Part shown: positions 19,448-28,456 of the stretch, in pieces
Layout of the letters: every line of letters begins with the position of its first letter
Numbering within the stretch: the first letter of the stretch is position 1
DNA from: Streptomyces asiaticus
GTDB taxonomy: Bacteria; Actinomycetota; Actinomycetes; Streptomycetales; Streptomycetaceae
Direction of reading: 5' to 3'
DNA: 64,000 bases
Assembly: GCF_018138715.1 (NCBI RefSeq)
Contig: NZ_JAGSHX010000006.1
Coordinates: forward strand, 5,642,001-5,706,000
Translations under genes and position numbers: made by a program
Notes under the pieces: generated by a model
Seen by the model: only the letters and a program-made list of their open reading frames with translations
Told to the model about the DNA's origin: nothing
Database searches by the model: none

Positions 19448-20587
19448 CTACTTCCCCCAGATCTTGCGATACGCCTGCCGATAGCCCTCGGAGTCCCACG
19501 ACAGCGCGCCACCGCTGTTCGCGGCGGTGGTGATGTGCACCGAGGGGACGTATCCGCTGGCGGGCTTGTCCGCGAAGGCGCGGTTGAACTCATCGGCGAT
19601 CTGCCAGCCCTGTTCGGTGAGGGGCTCGGGCACCGTGGCCGCCTGGAACCGCTTGCCGTTGACGCGCTGGAAGGCCGACGGGTCGCCGTCCCCCGCGCCG
19701 ATGTTGAACGGGGCGCCCGCGCCGTCCTTGCCCGCGGCGCGCAGAGCGGCCGCGGTGTGCCGGAAGTACAGGTCGTTGATGGCGGCCGAGTACGTCCACT
19801 TGTCGCCGAAGCGGGCGAGCAGGGACCGGACTTCCCCGATGGCGCGCTTGTTGGCCTCGGGTATCGGCACGTTCCGGTAGCTCAGCAGCTTGACGTCGGA
19901 GCAGGTGGCGAGCTCCTTCTTGATCAGGTCCGACTTGTGCTTCGCGAAGGGGACCGTGCCGTCGGTGAACAGCACCACGCCCGCGCGGCCGCCCGAGCGG
20001 GCGATGATCCAGTCGGCACTGATCTTCGCGACGTCCTCGACCCGGGTGGTGACGTTGGTGAAGAGATCGGGGCTCCCGTCCGGGCCCGGGGTCGGGGCGG
20101 AGTGCCAGCCGATCACCGGAATGCCCGCCGCCTTGGCCTCCTTCATCTCGTCGGCGACGCTGCCGGGGTCGAAACCGGCGATGGCGATGCCGTCCGGCTT
20201 GAGGGCGAGCGCCTTCTTGAAGGCGGACCGGTAACCCTCCGGCGTGCCCTGGCCATTGAGGGTGCGGGCGCTCCACCGCAGCAGTGACGCGGCTTCCTGG
20301 ACGCCCTGGGCGACTCCGGCCGGACCGGGGTTGGAGAGGTCATGGGCGATGAAGACGATGCTCTTGCCGTGACCGGCCGCCTCGGGCCCGGTGGTGGGGC
20401 CCTTCCACGGGGCGTCCACGTCCTCGGCCTTCTTGACGGCTCGTTCGGCTCTGGAGACGACGGTCGGGCAGCCGGGCTTCGCGGAGGTCCGGTGGGTCGT
20501 GGTGGAGGCGGCGCCGGGCTCGCAGCCGGCGGTGGCCACGGCCAGCAGCGCGATGGCCGTCAGGGCCGCCTTGCGGGTGGGGTGCAC
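19448..20587 (-). CDS. Sugar-type ABC transporter substrate-binding lipoprotein, orphan
   Basis: 379 residues, periplasmic-binding-protein type 1 (RbsB-like) fold. Signal ends in a lipobox (ATAGC, Cys22). Typical features are SIVFIAHDLSNPGPAGVAQG, LALKPDGIAIAGFDPGSVAD and AGIPVIGWHSAP. No permease or ATPase gene is adjacent, so it either serves a transporter encoded elsewhere or acts as a receptor. Start at ATG 20587 with AGGAGA upstream. The ligand is not predictable. Confidence 0.85.
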   Translation of the reverse strand: MHPTRKAALTAIALLAVATAGCEPGAASTTTHRTSAKPGCPTVVSRAERAVKKAEDVDAPWKGPTTGPEAAGHGKSIVFIAHDLSNPGPAGVAQGVQEAASLLRWSARTLNGQGTPEGYRSAFKKALALKPDGIAIAGFDPGSVADEMKEAKAAGIPVIGWHSAPTPGPDGSPDLFTNVTTRVEDVAKISADWIIARSGGRAGVVLFTDGTVPFAKHKSDLIKKELATCSDVKLLSYRNVPIPEANKRAIGEVRSLLARFGDKWTYSAAINDLYFRHTAAALRAAGKDGAGAPFNIGAGDGDPSAFQRVNGKRFQAATVPEPLTEQGWQIADEFNRAFADKPASGYVPSVHITTAANSGGALSWDSEGYRQAYRKIWGK

Positions 20588-21118
20588 GGGTCTCCTCGCA
20601 GGGCACGGAGTGGTACGGAGAGTACGGGCCGGGGATGGTACGGGGGTTGACCGGCGATGGGCCGGGGTGGACCCGGGGTGGACCGGGGGTGGGTGGACCG
20701 GGGGCTGGGAGCAGACAGGTTACGGGTGGCGGCGCCGCGCCGGGCAGCCCCCTTCGGTACCCGCGGCCCCATCGAGCACAGTCGTGAACAAGCCAGCCCA
20801 TGCGCCGCCCTCGGTCTCCACCCCATGACCACCGGGCAGCCACCTCCCGGCCACCGGCTGGGCGGTTGGCGGGGCGCCGGGGGATACGTAGATGACCTAA
20901 ACCTAGCAAACTGTGGAAATTCCGTGGTCGTTGAGGGGCCATGCCTTGCGCGTGTGCGCACAGGCGGTAGTGTTCACGCCCGGTCACGCATGTGGCGCGA
21001 TTCCATCGCTCGCATTCCGGCCGGAATCGCCTTCGCCGACGTCCCGTTTCCCGGTGTCGGCGATCGGCGGCAACAACACCTCGGTCACCGCTCAGGAGCA
21101 CATCGAAGGAGGACCTGG
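20588..21118. other. Divergent region upstream of the conservon
   Basis: 531 bp without a convincing gene. Left part: G-rich degenerate repeats of GGTGGACCGGGG (about 20665-20710). Middle: a less GC-rich stretch with AAACCTAGCAAACTG. Right: candidate promoter with TTGCGC (20946-20951), 16 bp and TAGTGT (20968-20973); the spacer contains the palindrome TGTGCGCACA. Confidence 0.5.
20946..20973 (+). promoter_or_regulatory. Candidate conservon promoter
   Basis: TTGCGC, 16-bp spacer, TAGTGT, moderately like the main vegetative promoter. A perfect 10-bp palindrome TGTGCGCACA fills the spacer, which would suit a repressor. It is 145 bp before the conservon start, so the leader would be long. Confidence 0.3.
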
Positions 21119-23839
21119 GTGTCTGTGGACACGGCGGACCCGCCAGCCGACCAGGAGCCGTCCGGACACGCGCCGCCGCCGAGTTCGCGGTCCCCGCACA
21201 CGACGGGGCGCGCGGCGGGTCGTACGACGGGCCGCACGACGGGTCGTAGGACGGAAGCCCTCGGCGCGCTCCTCGACCGCTGGCCGTTCCGGCGGAAGCT
21301 CAACGTCCTGGTGATCGTGCCGCTGACGGTCGTCGGCGTGCTCCTCGGCGTCGCCGTGTACGGCCAGGTGCGGCAGGCCATGGACGCCAACCGGATCGCC
21401 GAGCGGGTGCGCGACAGCGGCCAGGTGGCCCGGCTGATCAACGACGTACAGGCCGAGCACCGGGAGGCGCTCCTGCTCTCCGTCCAGCAGGAGCCGGTCC
21501 GCCCCGGGGCCACCCTCCCGTCCACCGCCGACTACCGCCGGGCGCAGCGGGTCACCGACGGGCGGGCCGCCGATGTGCGTTCGGCGTTCGGCTCCGCCCT
21601 GCCGAAGGACGAGGCTCAGGCCCTCGACTACGTCCGGCGCCTGAGCGTGCTGCGGGACAAGGTCGAACGGGGCTCGGTGCCCGCCGCCGGTATCGACCCC
21701 GCGTACGCCGCCGCCGTCGGCTATCTCATCGACGGCATCGGGCTCGACCACTTCTCCGACAGCCCCTCGTCCTCCGCGATCGAGCTGGTCGACGCCGTGA
21801 TGCGCGCCGACGCCGCCCATGCGGCCTTCGAGGGCGGGGTGTTCTCCGCCCAGACCCGGGACGCCAACGGCCTCACCGAGTACACCCGCGCGGTCGGCGC
21901 CCACCGGGTCTACGAGGAGCAGTCGGAACGTTTCTCCAGGATCGCCGACCCCGGCCAGGTCCTGCGCCTCGACGGCATCGAGCGGAACGCCGAGGAGAAC
22001 GGCATCGAGGACCGGTTCGCCGAGCTCCAGATCGACCCCAGCTCCCTCCAGGACCAGTCGCCGCGGCAGCTGCGCGCGGAGATGGCCCAGGGCAACCGGC
22101 AGGCCGAGGCCCGCCTCGAGATCGCCCGCTCGCTGATCGGCGAGATCGCCGATCGGACCGAGCATGCCTCCAACGACGCCCTGTACAAGGCGCTGGCCCT
22201 GCTCGCCCTCGCCGTTCTCGGCTTCGCCGCCTGGCTGACGTTCTCGTTCCTGGTCCGGCGTTCCGTCGTACGCCCCCTGGCGGCCCTCACCGGCGCGGCG
22301 CACCAGGTCGTCGAGGTGGCGGACAAGGAACTCGCCAAGGTCGAGGACGACGACACGACCGACACCACCCCGCTGCGGCCCCGGCCGATCCCGGTCCCGG
22401 TGCGCGACGAGATCGGCGATCTCGCCGAGGCGTTCAACCAGGTGCAGGTCACCGCCGCGGCGCTGCTGGAGCGGCAGGTGCTCAGCCGCCGCAACGTCGG
22501 CGAGATGTTCGGCAACGTCGGCCGCCGGGTCAGCAACCTCACCACCCGCCAGCTCACCCTGATCGACGCCGTCGAACGCGAGGAGAGTTCCCCCGACATC
22601 CTGGAGCGGCTCTACCGCATCGACCACATCGCCGTACGCCTCCAGCGCAACGCCGACAGCCTGATGCTGCTCGCCGGAATCCGGGAGACCGAGCTGGACG
22701 CCCGGCCGACGACGCTGGCCGATGTCATCCGCGCGGCGCTCGGCCAGATCGAGGGGTACCAGCGGGTGTCTCTGCGGTCCGAGACCGAGGTCACGGTCGC
22801 GCCCGACATCACCGGCGACCTCACGCTGATGCTGGCGGAGTTGCTGGAGAACGCGGTCTCGTTCTCCCCGTCCGACACCCCCGTCGAGGTCGTCGTCCGG
22901 CCCGGCACCGATGTCACGGCGGACGGCGGCGCGCTGATCGAGGTCATCGACCACGGGCTCGGCCTGGCCGCGGAACGCCTCAAGGAGGAGAACGCCCGCC
23001 TGGTGCGCCGCGAGCGGCTCGACCTCGTACCGACCAAGGTGCTCGGCCTCTTCGTGGTCGGCAGCCTCGCCCGGCGCTGGGGCATCCGGGTCACGCTGAG
23101 CCGTACGCCGGGCGGCGGGGTCACGGGCAGTGTGTGGGTGCCGTCGGCGCTGCTGGTGGCGCGGGGGGCAGGAGAGGAATCGGCGGCTGCGGCTTCGGGT
23201 CCGGCTTCGGTTACGGCTGCGGGGTCGGGTGCTGCGGGGTCGGGGAAGGGCGCGGCAGGGGCCGGGCGGGAGCTCGCGTCCGCACTTGTCGTCACGCCTC
23301 CGCCCGTACGGTCCTCCGGGTCCTCCGGGTCCTCCGGGTCCTCCGCCGGCGCGCCGGAGCGGCGCCCGGCGGCTCCGGCGACGGAGTCGGGTCTGCCGCG
23401 GCGTGTCCCGGCGACGTCCCGTACGAACGCGGAGTCGGCCGGCACCGCGAAGGAGACGCGGGCAGCGAACGAGTCGAACGCCGGGGAGGAGCGGTCCGCC
23501 GGGAAGGAGCGGTCCGCCGAGAGGGAGCGGTCCGCCGAGAGGGAGCGGTCCGCCGCGAACGAGCCGAACACCGTCCCGGCCGCCGCCCCCGGCTCGCGCC
23601 CCCTCCGCCGCCGCGTCCGGGGCGCGACGCTCGACAAGACCACCTCATCGGCCGACCGGGCGATCCCGGAGACGCGTCGGCCCGCCGACGCCGACGCGGT
23701 CCGCTCCGAACTCGACGAGTTCGAGGCGGCCGTACGCAGGGCGGAGCGGGACAGCGCCGCCGCCAGCCCGGCCGAAGCCATGCCATCGACACATCAGCGA
23801 CCCCGGAAGGAGTCGGGCAGTGACCACGCCGACAGATAA
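21119..23839 (+). CDS. Conservon histidine-kinase-like sensor (CvnA type)
   Basis: 906 residues from GTG 21119, fixed by AAGGAGG at 21106-21112. A basic N-terminus, a first membrane helix (KLNVLVIVPLTVVGVLLGVA), an extracellular nitrate/nitrite-sensor-like region of about 240 residues, a second helix (LALLALAVLGFAAWLTFSFLV) and a HAMP segment precede a kinase-like core with N box (LAELLENAVSFSPSDTPVEV) and G box (VIDHGLGLA). The C-terminal 200 residues are low complexity, with repeated KERSAERERSAE units. CvnA proteins head the four-gene conservons of Streptomyces, proposed to work like G-protein-coupled receptors at the membrane. Confidence 0.9.
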   Translation: MSVDTADPPADQEPSGHAPPPSSRSPHTTGRAAGRTTGRTTGRRTEALGALLDRWPFRRKLNVLVIVPLTVVGVLLGVAVYGQVRQAMDANRIAERVRDSGQVARLINDVQAEHREALLLSVQQEPVRPGATLPSTADYRRAQRVTDGRAADVRSAFGSALPKDEAQALDYVRRLSVLRDKVERGSVPAAGIDPAYAAAVGYLIDGIGLDHFSDSPSSSAIELVDAVMRADAAHAAFEGGVFSAQTRDANGLTEYTRAVGAHRVYEEQSERFSRIADPGQVLRLDGIERNAEENGIEDRFAELQIDPSSLQDQSPRQLRAEMAQGNRQAEARLEIARSLIGEIADRTEHASNDALYKALALLALAVLGFAAWLTFSFLVRRSVVRPLAALTGAAHQVVEVADKELAKVEDDDTTDTTPLRPRPIPVPVRDEIGDLAEAFNQVQVTAAALLERQVLSRRNVGEMFGNVGRRVSNLTTRQLTLIDAVEREESSPDILERLYRIDHIAVRLQRNADSLMLLAGIRETELDARPTTLADVIRAALGQIEGYQRVSLRSETEVTVAPDITGDLTLMLAELLENAVSFSPSDTPVEVVVRPGTDVTADGGALIEVIDHGLGLAAERLKEENARLVRRERLDLVPTKVLGLFVVGSLARRWGIRVTLSRTPGGGVTGSVWVPSALLVARGAGEESAAAASGPASVTAAGSGAAGSGKGAAGAGRELASALVVTPPPVRSSGSSGSSGSSAGAPERRPAAPATESGLPRRVPATSRTNAESAGTAKETRAANESNAGEERSAGKERSAERERSAERERSAANEPNTVPAAAPGSRPLRRRVRGATLDKTTSSADRAIPETRRPADADAVRSELDEFEAAVRRAERDSAAASPAEAMPSTHQRPRKESGSDHADR

Positions 23840-24290
23840 GAGCGGTACCGCTGAGCGGGAAGCCACCGATCTGCGAGCCGCCGCGGCCGACTTCACCTGG
23901 CTGCTGGACCGATTCGCCACCCAGACCGCCGGTGTCGTCGACGCCATCGCGGTGTCCTCCGACGGCCTGCTGATCGCCGTCTCCCAACTGCGGGATCAGG
24001 CCGACTCCGAGCGGCTCGCCGCGATCGTCTCCGGTGTCACCAGCCTCGCCGCCGGTGCCTCCGGCAACTACGGCCTCGGCGAGCTGAACAAGGTCATCAT
24101 CGATCTCGAGGGCGGCCATGTGCTGGTGTCGTCCATCGGCTGCGGTGCCGTGCTCGGCGTGGTGACCACGAAGGAGGCGAAGCTGGGCAACATCGCGTAC
24201 GAGATGACCCTCTTCGCCAACCGGGCCGGGACCGCGCTCACCCCGCAGCTCGTCATGGAGCTGAAGAAGAGCGCCGGGTCCGTCGGCTGA
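23820..24290 (+). CDS. Roadblock/LC7 protein (CvnB type)
   Basis: 156 residues from GTG 23820, with GGAAGGAG at 23805-23812; it starts inside the last 20 bp of the sensor gene. Roadblock/LC7 fold: FTWLLDRFATQTAGVVDAIA, VSSDGLLIAVS, then LEGGHVLVSSIGCGAVLGVV. Related to MglB, a GTPase-activating partner of small GTPases, and expected to regulate the downstream GTPase. Confidence 0.93.
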   Translation: MTTPTDKSGTAEREATDLRAAAADFTWLLDRFATQTAGVVDAIAVSSDGLLIAVSQLRDQADSERLAAIVSGVTSLAAGASGNYGLGELNKVIIDLEGGHVLVSSIGCGAVLGVVTTKEAKLGNIAYEMTLFANRAGTALTPQLVMELKKSAGSVG

Positions 24291-24322
24291 CGGGGCGCGC
24301 GGCGCAGGGAGGAGGGGGCGAG

Positions 24323-24952
24323 ATGGCCGCCGGTGAACCAGTACCGCACGACGCGGCAGCGCGGGAGGGGGCAGGACAGGACGCGGAGGACGGTGCCCGG
24401 GCCGCCCCGGAGCCGCGCGAGCCCGTGGGGCCGCCCGAGCCAGAGGCGCCGCCCGAGCCCGTAGGGACAACCGAGCGGGCCGGCCGCCCCGAAGAGCGGC
24501 CGGCGCCGCCCGAGTCCGTCGAGCCGCCCGAGCCCGAGGCACGGCCCGAGTCCGTCGAGCCGCCCGAGCCCGCCGTCCGCGCCTCCGCCGTCCGCCCGTT
24601 CCTGCTGACCGCGGGCAGGGTGGCCGGGAGCGGCGCCGCGCCACCGCTCCCGGTCGAGACCCAGATCGTGGCGACGCCGGACGGGCTGTCCGCCCTGCGG
24701 TCGCTCGCCTTCGAACGCCGCGACATCGTCGCCGCCTGCCGACGCCCCCAGTCGGTGGCGGAGCTGGCCGCCCGGCTGCATCTGCATCTCAACGTGGTCC
24801 GGGTCCTCGCGGAGGACCTGTGCGCCGCGGGACATCTGGCGGTCCATGTCCCGAACGCCGGGACCGTCCACGACATCTCCGTACTGCGAAGGGTTATCGA
24901 TGGTCTCCGTGCCGTCCCCGACTCACGGGGCTCACTCCGCGACAGCGGTTGA
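24323..24952 (+). CDS. DUF742 protein (CvnC type)
   Basis: 209 residues. The first 90 are Pro/Glu-rich with a repeated unit (ESVEPPEPEARP, ESVEPPEPAV); residues 90-209 are the DUF742 domain, beginning VRPFLLTAGR and containing a winged-helix-like part (CRRPQSVAELAARLHLHLNVVRVLAEDL). Family members are about 120-130 residues, so the N-terminal repeat region is an extension. Its end overlaps the GTPase gene by 53 bp. Confidence 0.9.
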   Translation: MAAGEPVPHDAAAREGAGQDAEDGARAAPEPREPVGPPEPEAPPEPVGTTERAGRPEERPAPPESVEPPEPEARPESVEPPEPAVRASAVRPFLLTAGRVAGSGAAPPLPVETQIVATPDGLSALRSLAFERRDIVAACRRPQSVAELAARLHLHLNVVRVLAEDLCAAGHLAVHVPNAGTVHDISVLRRVIDGLRAVPDSRGSLRDSG

Positions 24953-25517
24953 AGAACCGCCACTGCCGGTCAAGCTGGTCATCGCCGGTGGCTTCGGGGT
25001 CGGCAAGACCACGGCGGTGGGCGCGATCTCCGAGATCCGGCCGCTGACCACGGAGGCGTTGATCACGGAGGTCGCGGCGGGCGTGGACGACCTCACCCAC
25101 ACCCCCGGCAAGACCACCACCACGGTCGCCATGGACTTCGGCGTCATCACGATCGACCCGAAGCTGAAGCTGTATCTGTTCGGCACGCCGGGCCAGGACC
25201 GGTTCGGCTTCATGTGGGACGACGTGGTCGAGGGCGCCCTCGGCGGCCTGGTGATCGTGGACACCCGCCGCCTGGACGACTGTTACGCGGCGGTGGACTA
25301 CTTCGAGCACAAGGACATCCCCTTCGCCGTCGCCATCAACGCCTTCGACGGCGAGGTCCAGCACGATCTGGACGAGGTCCGCTGGGCCCTGGACATCTCC
25401 GAGCACGTCCCGCTGATCGTCTTCGACGCCCGCGAGACGGGTTCGGTCCGCGACGCGCTCCTGATCGTCCTCGATGTGGCCCTGTCCCGCGCCCAGTCCG
25501 CGGCCGACCCGGCCTGA
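24900..25517 (+). CDS. Small Ras-like GTPase (CvnD type)
   Basis: 205 residues from ATG 24900, with GAAGGG upstream. P-loop GGFGVGKTT (residues 30-38), switch region with KTTTTVAMDFG, G3 GTPGQDRFG (94-102) and a G4 of the NAFD type instead of NKxD, which is usual for this family. It is the last gene of the conservon. No cytochrome P450 gene follows, so this is the four-gene form. Confidence 0.93.
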   Translation: MVSVPSPTHGAHSATAVEEPPLPVKLVIAGGFGVGKTTAVGAISEIRPLTTEALITEVAAGVDDLTHTPGKTTTTVAMDFGVITIDPKLKLYLFGTPGQDRFGFMWDDVVEGALGGLVIVDTRRLDDCYAAVDYFEHKDIPFAVAINAFDGEVQHDLDEVRWALDISEHVPLIVFDARETGSVRDALLIVLDVALSRAQSAADPA

Positions 25518-25554
25518 CGAGACATAACGGAACGGCCGACGACGCGGGCCGAGA

Positions 25555-26139
25555 TCAAGGGTCGCCCTCCTCCGACAGCGACCGCAGATGTGTACGGCGC
25601 CCGTCCTGGTCCAGGATGCCCAGGGCCTCGGCAGGCCCGCCGTGCGCTCCGAAGGCGTGGGGGATCATCGTGGAGAACTCCGCCGCCTGTCCGGTCTCGA
25701 CGACGATCCTCCGATCCCCCAACACGAGCGTCACGGCGCCGGACAGGACCGTGAACCAGTCCCTGCCCGGATGGACCTTCAGCGCCTCGGCACTGGTCGG
25801 GGCCGGTTTGGTGAGGCGTAGCTTGGCCACGATGACCCCGGGCTGCCGGTTCAGCATCCAGGTGGTCAGCCCGCGCGCCGCGTCATGCTGCGGCCGGATG
25901 ATCACGTCATCATCGGCGGTCGACTCCACCAGCTGATCCAGACTGGTCCCCAGGGCCCGCGCTATCGCGCTCAACTGATCAAGACTGATCCGTCGATGTC
26001 CCGTCTCGATCCGGCTCAGCGTGGACGGGCTCAGATAGCAGCGGGCGGCCAGATCGTCCAGCGACCAGCCCATGGCCGAACGCAGTCCCCTGATCCGCTT
26101 GCGAACCAGGGCGTCGAGAGCGCTGTCCTCTTGCGTCAT
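25555..26139 (-). CDS. XRE-family regulator with cupin sensor domain
   Basis: 194 residues from ATG 26139. HTH_3 at residues about 12-66 (LAARCYLSPSTLSRIETGHR), cupin barrel at about 105-185 (HPGRDWFTVLSGAVTLVLGD). Such proteins sense a small ligand or metal in the cupin and repress neighbouring genes. The start codon sits inside the palindrome TTGCGTCATACGCAA, implying autorepression and control of the divergent methyltransferase gene 47 bp away. Confidence 0.9.
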   Translation of the reverse strand: MTQEDSALDALVRKRIRGLRSAMGWSLDDLAARCYLSPSTLSRIETGHRRISLDQLSAIARALGTSLDQLVESTADDDVIIRPQHDAARGLTTWMLNRQPGVIVAKLRLTKPAPTSAEALKVHPGRDWFTVLSGAVTLVLGDRRIVVETGQAAEFSTMIPHAFGAHGGPAEALGILDQDGRRTHLRSLSEEGDP

Positions 26140-26145
26140 ACGCAA
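26131..26145. promoter_or_regulatory. Palindromic operator over the XRE start codon
   Basis: TTGCG-TCATA-CGCAA, perfect arms, with the ATG of the XRE gene inside it (26139-26137). Likely operator of the divergent pair. The position suggests a very short or absent leader for the regulator mRNA. Confidence 0.6.
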
Positions 26146-26186
26146 GATGGTATGTCGCTGAGGCAAGACCCACTTACGCTCGAAAC

Positions 26187-27050
26187 ATGACGGACCACCA
26201 CCACGAGCACCACCAACACAGCGCCGCCGGGGCGGACGACTCGGACTGGGCCGAACTCCTGGACCTCGACGCCGAAGTCCTGCACACCTACCTGTCCGAA
26301 GTGACGTCTCAGCTCGCCCAGTTGACGCGCAACGACCCACCCCACCGCATCCTCGACCTGGGCAGCGGCACCGGCACCGGCACCCTCGCCCTGCTCGAGC
26401 GTTTCGAGGACGCCGAGGCGGTCGCCGTCGACCGATCCCCTGACCTCCTGGAGCATCTGCGGGGCAAGGCCCGCGCACGCGGAGTGGAGGACCGCGTCCG
26501 AACCGTCCAGGCGGATCTGGACGACACATGGCCGGACTTCGGCCCCGTGGACCTGGTGTGGGCGTCGGCGTCCGTCCACCACCTCGCCGACCCCGACCGC
26601 GGCTTGCGCGAGATCTTCGAGCGGCTGCGCCCCGGCGGTCTCCTGGCCGTGATCGAGATGGCCGGTTTCCCGCGCTTCCTCCCCGAGGACGTCGGCCGAG
26701 GGCGCCCAGGACTCGAGGCCCGCTGTCACGCCGTACAGGTCCAGGAGCACGCCGAGCGGATGCCGGAGCTGGGCTCCGACTGGGGCCCTCGCCTCTCCCG
26801 CGCCGGATTCGGCATCGCGGTGGAGCGCCCCTTCACCATCGATCTGCGTCCCCCGCTCCCCGAGCCCACCGGCCGCTACGCCCAGGCGTTCCTCCGCCGA
26901 GTGCGCTCCCATGTGGCGGCGCGCCTGAGCCCCGACGACCTGGCCACCCTCGACCACCTCATCGACAGCGACGGCCCGGACGGCGTGCTGCGACGCGACG
27001 ACCTCACCGTCCGCGCCGAGCGCACCCTGTGGGCGGCCCGCCGCCCGTGA
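26187..27050 (+). CDS. Class I SAM-dependent methyltransferase with His-rich N-terminus
   Basis: 287 residues. Motif I is ILDLGSGTGTGTLALLERF, motif II AVAVDRSPDLLEHLR, then VDLVWASASVHHLADPDRGLREI and LRPGGLLAVIEM. The N-terminus MTDHHHEHHQH has seven His in eleven residues, which may bind a metal ion. The C-terminal 100 residues resemble small-molecule methyltransferases. The substrate is unknown. Divergent from the XRE-cupin regulator and convergent with the next TetR gene, whose stop is 4 bp away. Confidence 0.85.
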   Translation: MTDHHHEHHQHSAAGADDSDWAELLDLDAEVLHTYLSEVTSQLAQLTRNDPPHRILDLGSGTGTGTLALLERFEDAEAVAVDRSPDLLEHLRGKARARGVEDRVRTVQADLDDTWPDFGPVDLVWASASVHHLADPDRGLREIFERLRPGGLLAVIEMAGFPRFLPEDVGRGRPGLEARCHAVQVQEHAERMPELGSDWGPRLSRAGFGIAVERPFTIDLRPPLPEPTGRYAQAFLRRVRSHVAARLSPDDLATLDHLIDSDGPDGVLRRDDLTVRAERTLWAARRP

Positions 27051-27054
27051 CCCG

Positions 27055-27774
27055 TCAGCGGGTCGGCGGAAGCCCGAGGAAGTCGGCGAGCTGTTCGACC
27101 GTGTGGTCGAAGAACTCGTCCGTGGGGTCCACGCTGCCGACGAACTGACCGAACAGCTCGAAGCTCAACATCCCGAACAGCTGCGTCCACACCACGATGC
27201 CGCGGTTGAGCGTCTCCAGCGGCAGATCCGGCGCGATCCGCTCACCATCCGGCGCGACCTGCTCGCCCAGTGCCCGCAACTGACCGGCCAGCCCTTCGGT
27301 CAGGGGCGGGCCTTCGAACGCGGGCGAGGGGTTCGTCTCCCGCAGGATCTTGATCAGGACCATCGGTACGCGCGCCGCCGAGGCGACCGTGTCCTGCGGG
27401 GCGGCGTACCCCGGGATCGGCGAACCGTAGATCAGGGCGTACTCATGCGGATTGGCCCGCGCCCAGTCCCGGACCGCGTGACACGCCTTGCGCCAGCGCT
27501 CCCGCGGCGCGCCTCCCTTCGCGCCCCCCTCCGCGGCCTGCTCCGCCTGCTCGCCCACCGCGTCGTACGCGTCGATGATCAGCGCGGTGAGCAGCTCGTC
27601 CCTGCTGGCGAAGTAGCGGTACAGGGCCGACGACACCATGCCCAACTCCCGGGCGACCGAGCGCAACGAGAGTTTCTGGGCGCCATCCACCGCGAGCTGA
27701 CGCCGGGCCTCGTTCTTGATCTCCTGCGTGAGCTCCGCCCGGGCCCGGCCCCTGGCTGTCCGACTGGCGTTCAT
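27055..27774 (-). CDS. TetR-family regulator
   Basis: 239 residues from ATG 27774. N-terminal HTH (AVDGAQKLSLRSVARELGMV, SSALYRYFASRDELLTALI) and a C-terminal domain of the WHG type found in many actinobacterial regulators. Divergent from the DDN-like/SRPBCC pair. Two near-identical GAGAGC palindromes lie in the intergenic region and are the likely binding sites. Confidence 0.88.
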   Translation of the reverse strand: MNASRTARGRARAELTQEIKNEARRQLAVDGAQKLSLRSVARELGMVSSALYRYFASRDELLTALIIDAYDAVGEQAEQAAEGGAKGGAPRERWRKACHAVRDWARANPHEYALIYGSPIPGYAAPQDTVASAARVPMVLIKILRETNPSPAFEGPPLTEGLAGQLRALGEQVAPDGERIAPDLPLETLNRGIVVWTQLFGMLSFELFGQFVGSVDPTDEFFDHTVEQLADFLGLPPTR

Positions 27775-27814
27775 GCCGACCAGTGTGCCATGAACGAGAG
27801 CGGCGCACGATTCC

Positions 27815-27829
27815 GAGAGCACTGCTCTT
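27815..27829. promoter_or_regulatory. TetR operator 1
   Basis: GAGAGC-ACT-GCTCTT, one mismatch from symmetric, 41 bp upstream of the TetR start. Same arms as operator 2. Confidence 0.65.
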
Positions 27830-27867
27830 GACGTGTGGATGGGGTCCGGTGTTCAGTGATCCCAACA

Positions 27868-27882
27868 GAGAGCGCTGCTCTC
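27868..27882. promoter_or_regulatory. TetR operator 2
   Basis: GAGAGC-GCT-GCTCTC, perfect 6-bp arms, 48 bp before the DDN-like gene. A further half-site AGTGCTCTC is at 27894-27902. Centre-to-centre distance from operator 1 is 53 bp, five helical turns. Confidence 0.75.
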
Positions 27883-27929
27883 GAGATCTGAACAGTGCTC
27901 TCGCGCGCCGGGAGTCGAAGAGGGATGAC

Positions 27930-28379
27930 ATGACCGAGCTCCGCAACCTCAAGCCCAGTAAGTTCGACAGGATCTTCAACGGCCTGGCCAAGCGTCTGAC
28001 GAAGCTCGGCATCGGCCTGGCCGGGAGCCAGATCCTGGCCGTCCGCGGCCGCAAGAGCGGCGAGTGGCGCACCACCCCGGTCAACCCGCTGACCCTGCGC
28101 GGCGAGCGCTACCTCGTCGCCCCGCGCGGCCACACCCAGTGGGTGCGCAATATGCGCGCGGCGGGCGGCGGGGAACTGCGGCTGGGCCGCAGGGTGGAGC
28201 CGTTCAGCGCCGTCGAGGTGGAGGACGGCGCGAAGCCGGAGATCCTGCGGCTGTACCTGAAGAAGTGGGCGTGGGAGGTCGGCCGCTTCTTCGACGATGT
28301 CGACGCGCATTCGAGCGACGAGAAGCTGCTGGAGATCGCGCCCGGCTTCCCGGTGTTCAGGATCAGCGCGCAGGGATGA
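27930..28379 (+). CDS. Deazaflavin-dependent nitroreductase family (DDN-like) protein
   Basis: 149 residues from ATG 27930 with AGAGGGA upstream. Features of the F420-binding split-barrel family: ILAVRGRKSGEWRTTPVNPL, GERYLVAPRGHTQWVRNMRAAGG, GRRVEPFSAVEV. Proteins of this type use or bind F420 to reduce quinones, nitro compounds or unsaturated lactones. First gene of a probable two-gene operon controlled by the divergent TetR. Confidence 0.88.
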   Translation: MTELRNLKPSKFDRIFNGLAKRLTKLGIGLAGSQILAVRGRKSGEWRTTPVNPLTLRGERYLVAPRGHTQWVRNMRAAGGGELRLGRRVEPFSAVEVEDGAKPEILRLYLKKWAWEVGRFFDDVDAHSSDEKLLEIAPGFPVFRISAQG

Positions 28380-28456
28380 CCCGCGGGCCGCGGGACCCGC
28401 CGGCGACGCATCCCGCCGACCGCATTGCCCAACTCGCCCACAACGAAGGGAAACCC

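Noticed and set aside
21092..22954. Long minus-strand frame opposite the conservon sensor gene
   Set aside because: Composition is that of an antisense shadow; the plus strand has clear domains and a good ribosome site.
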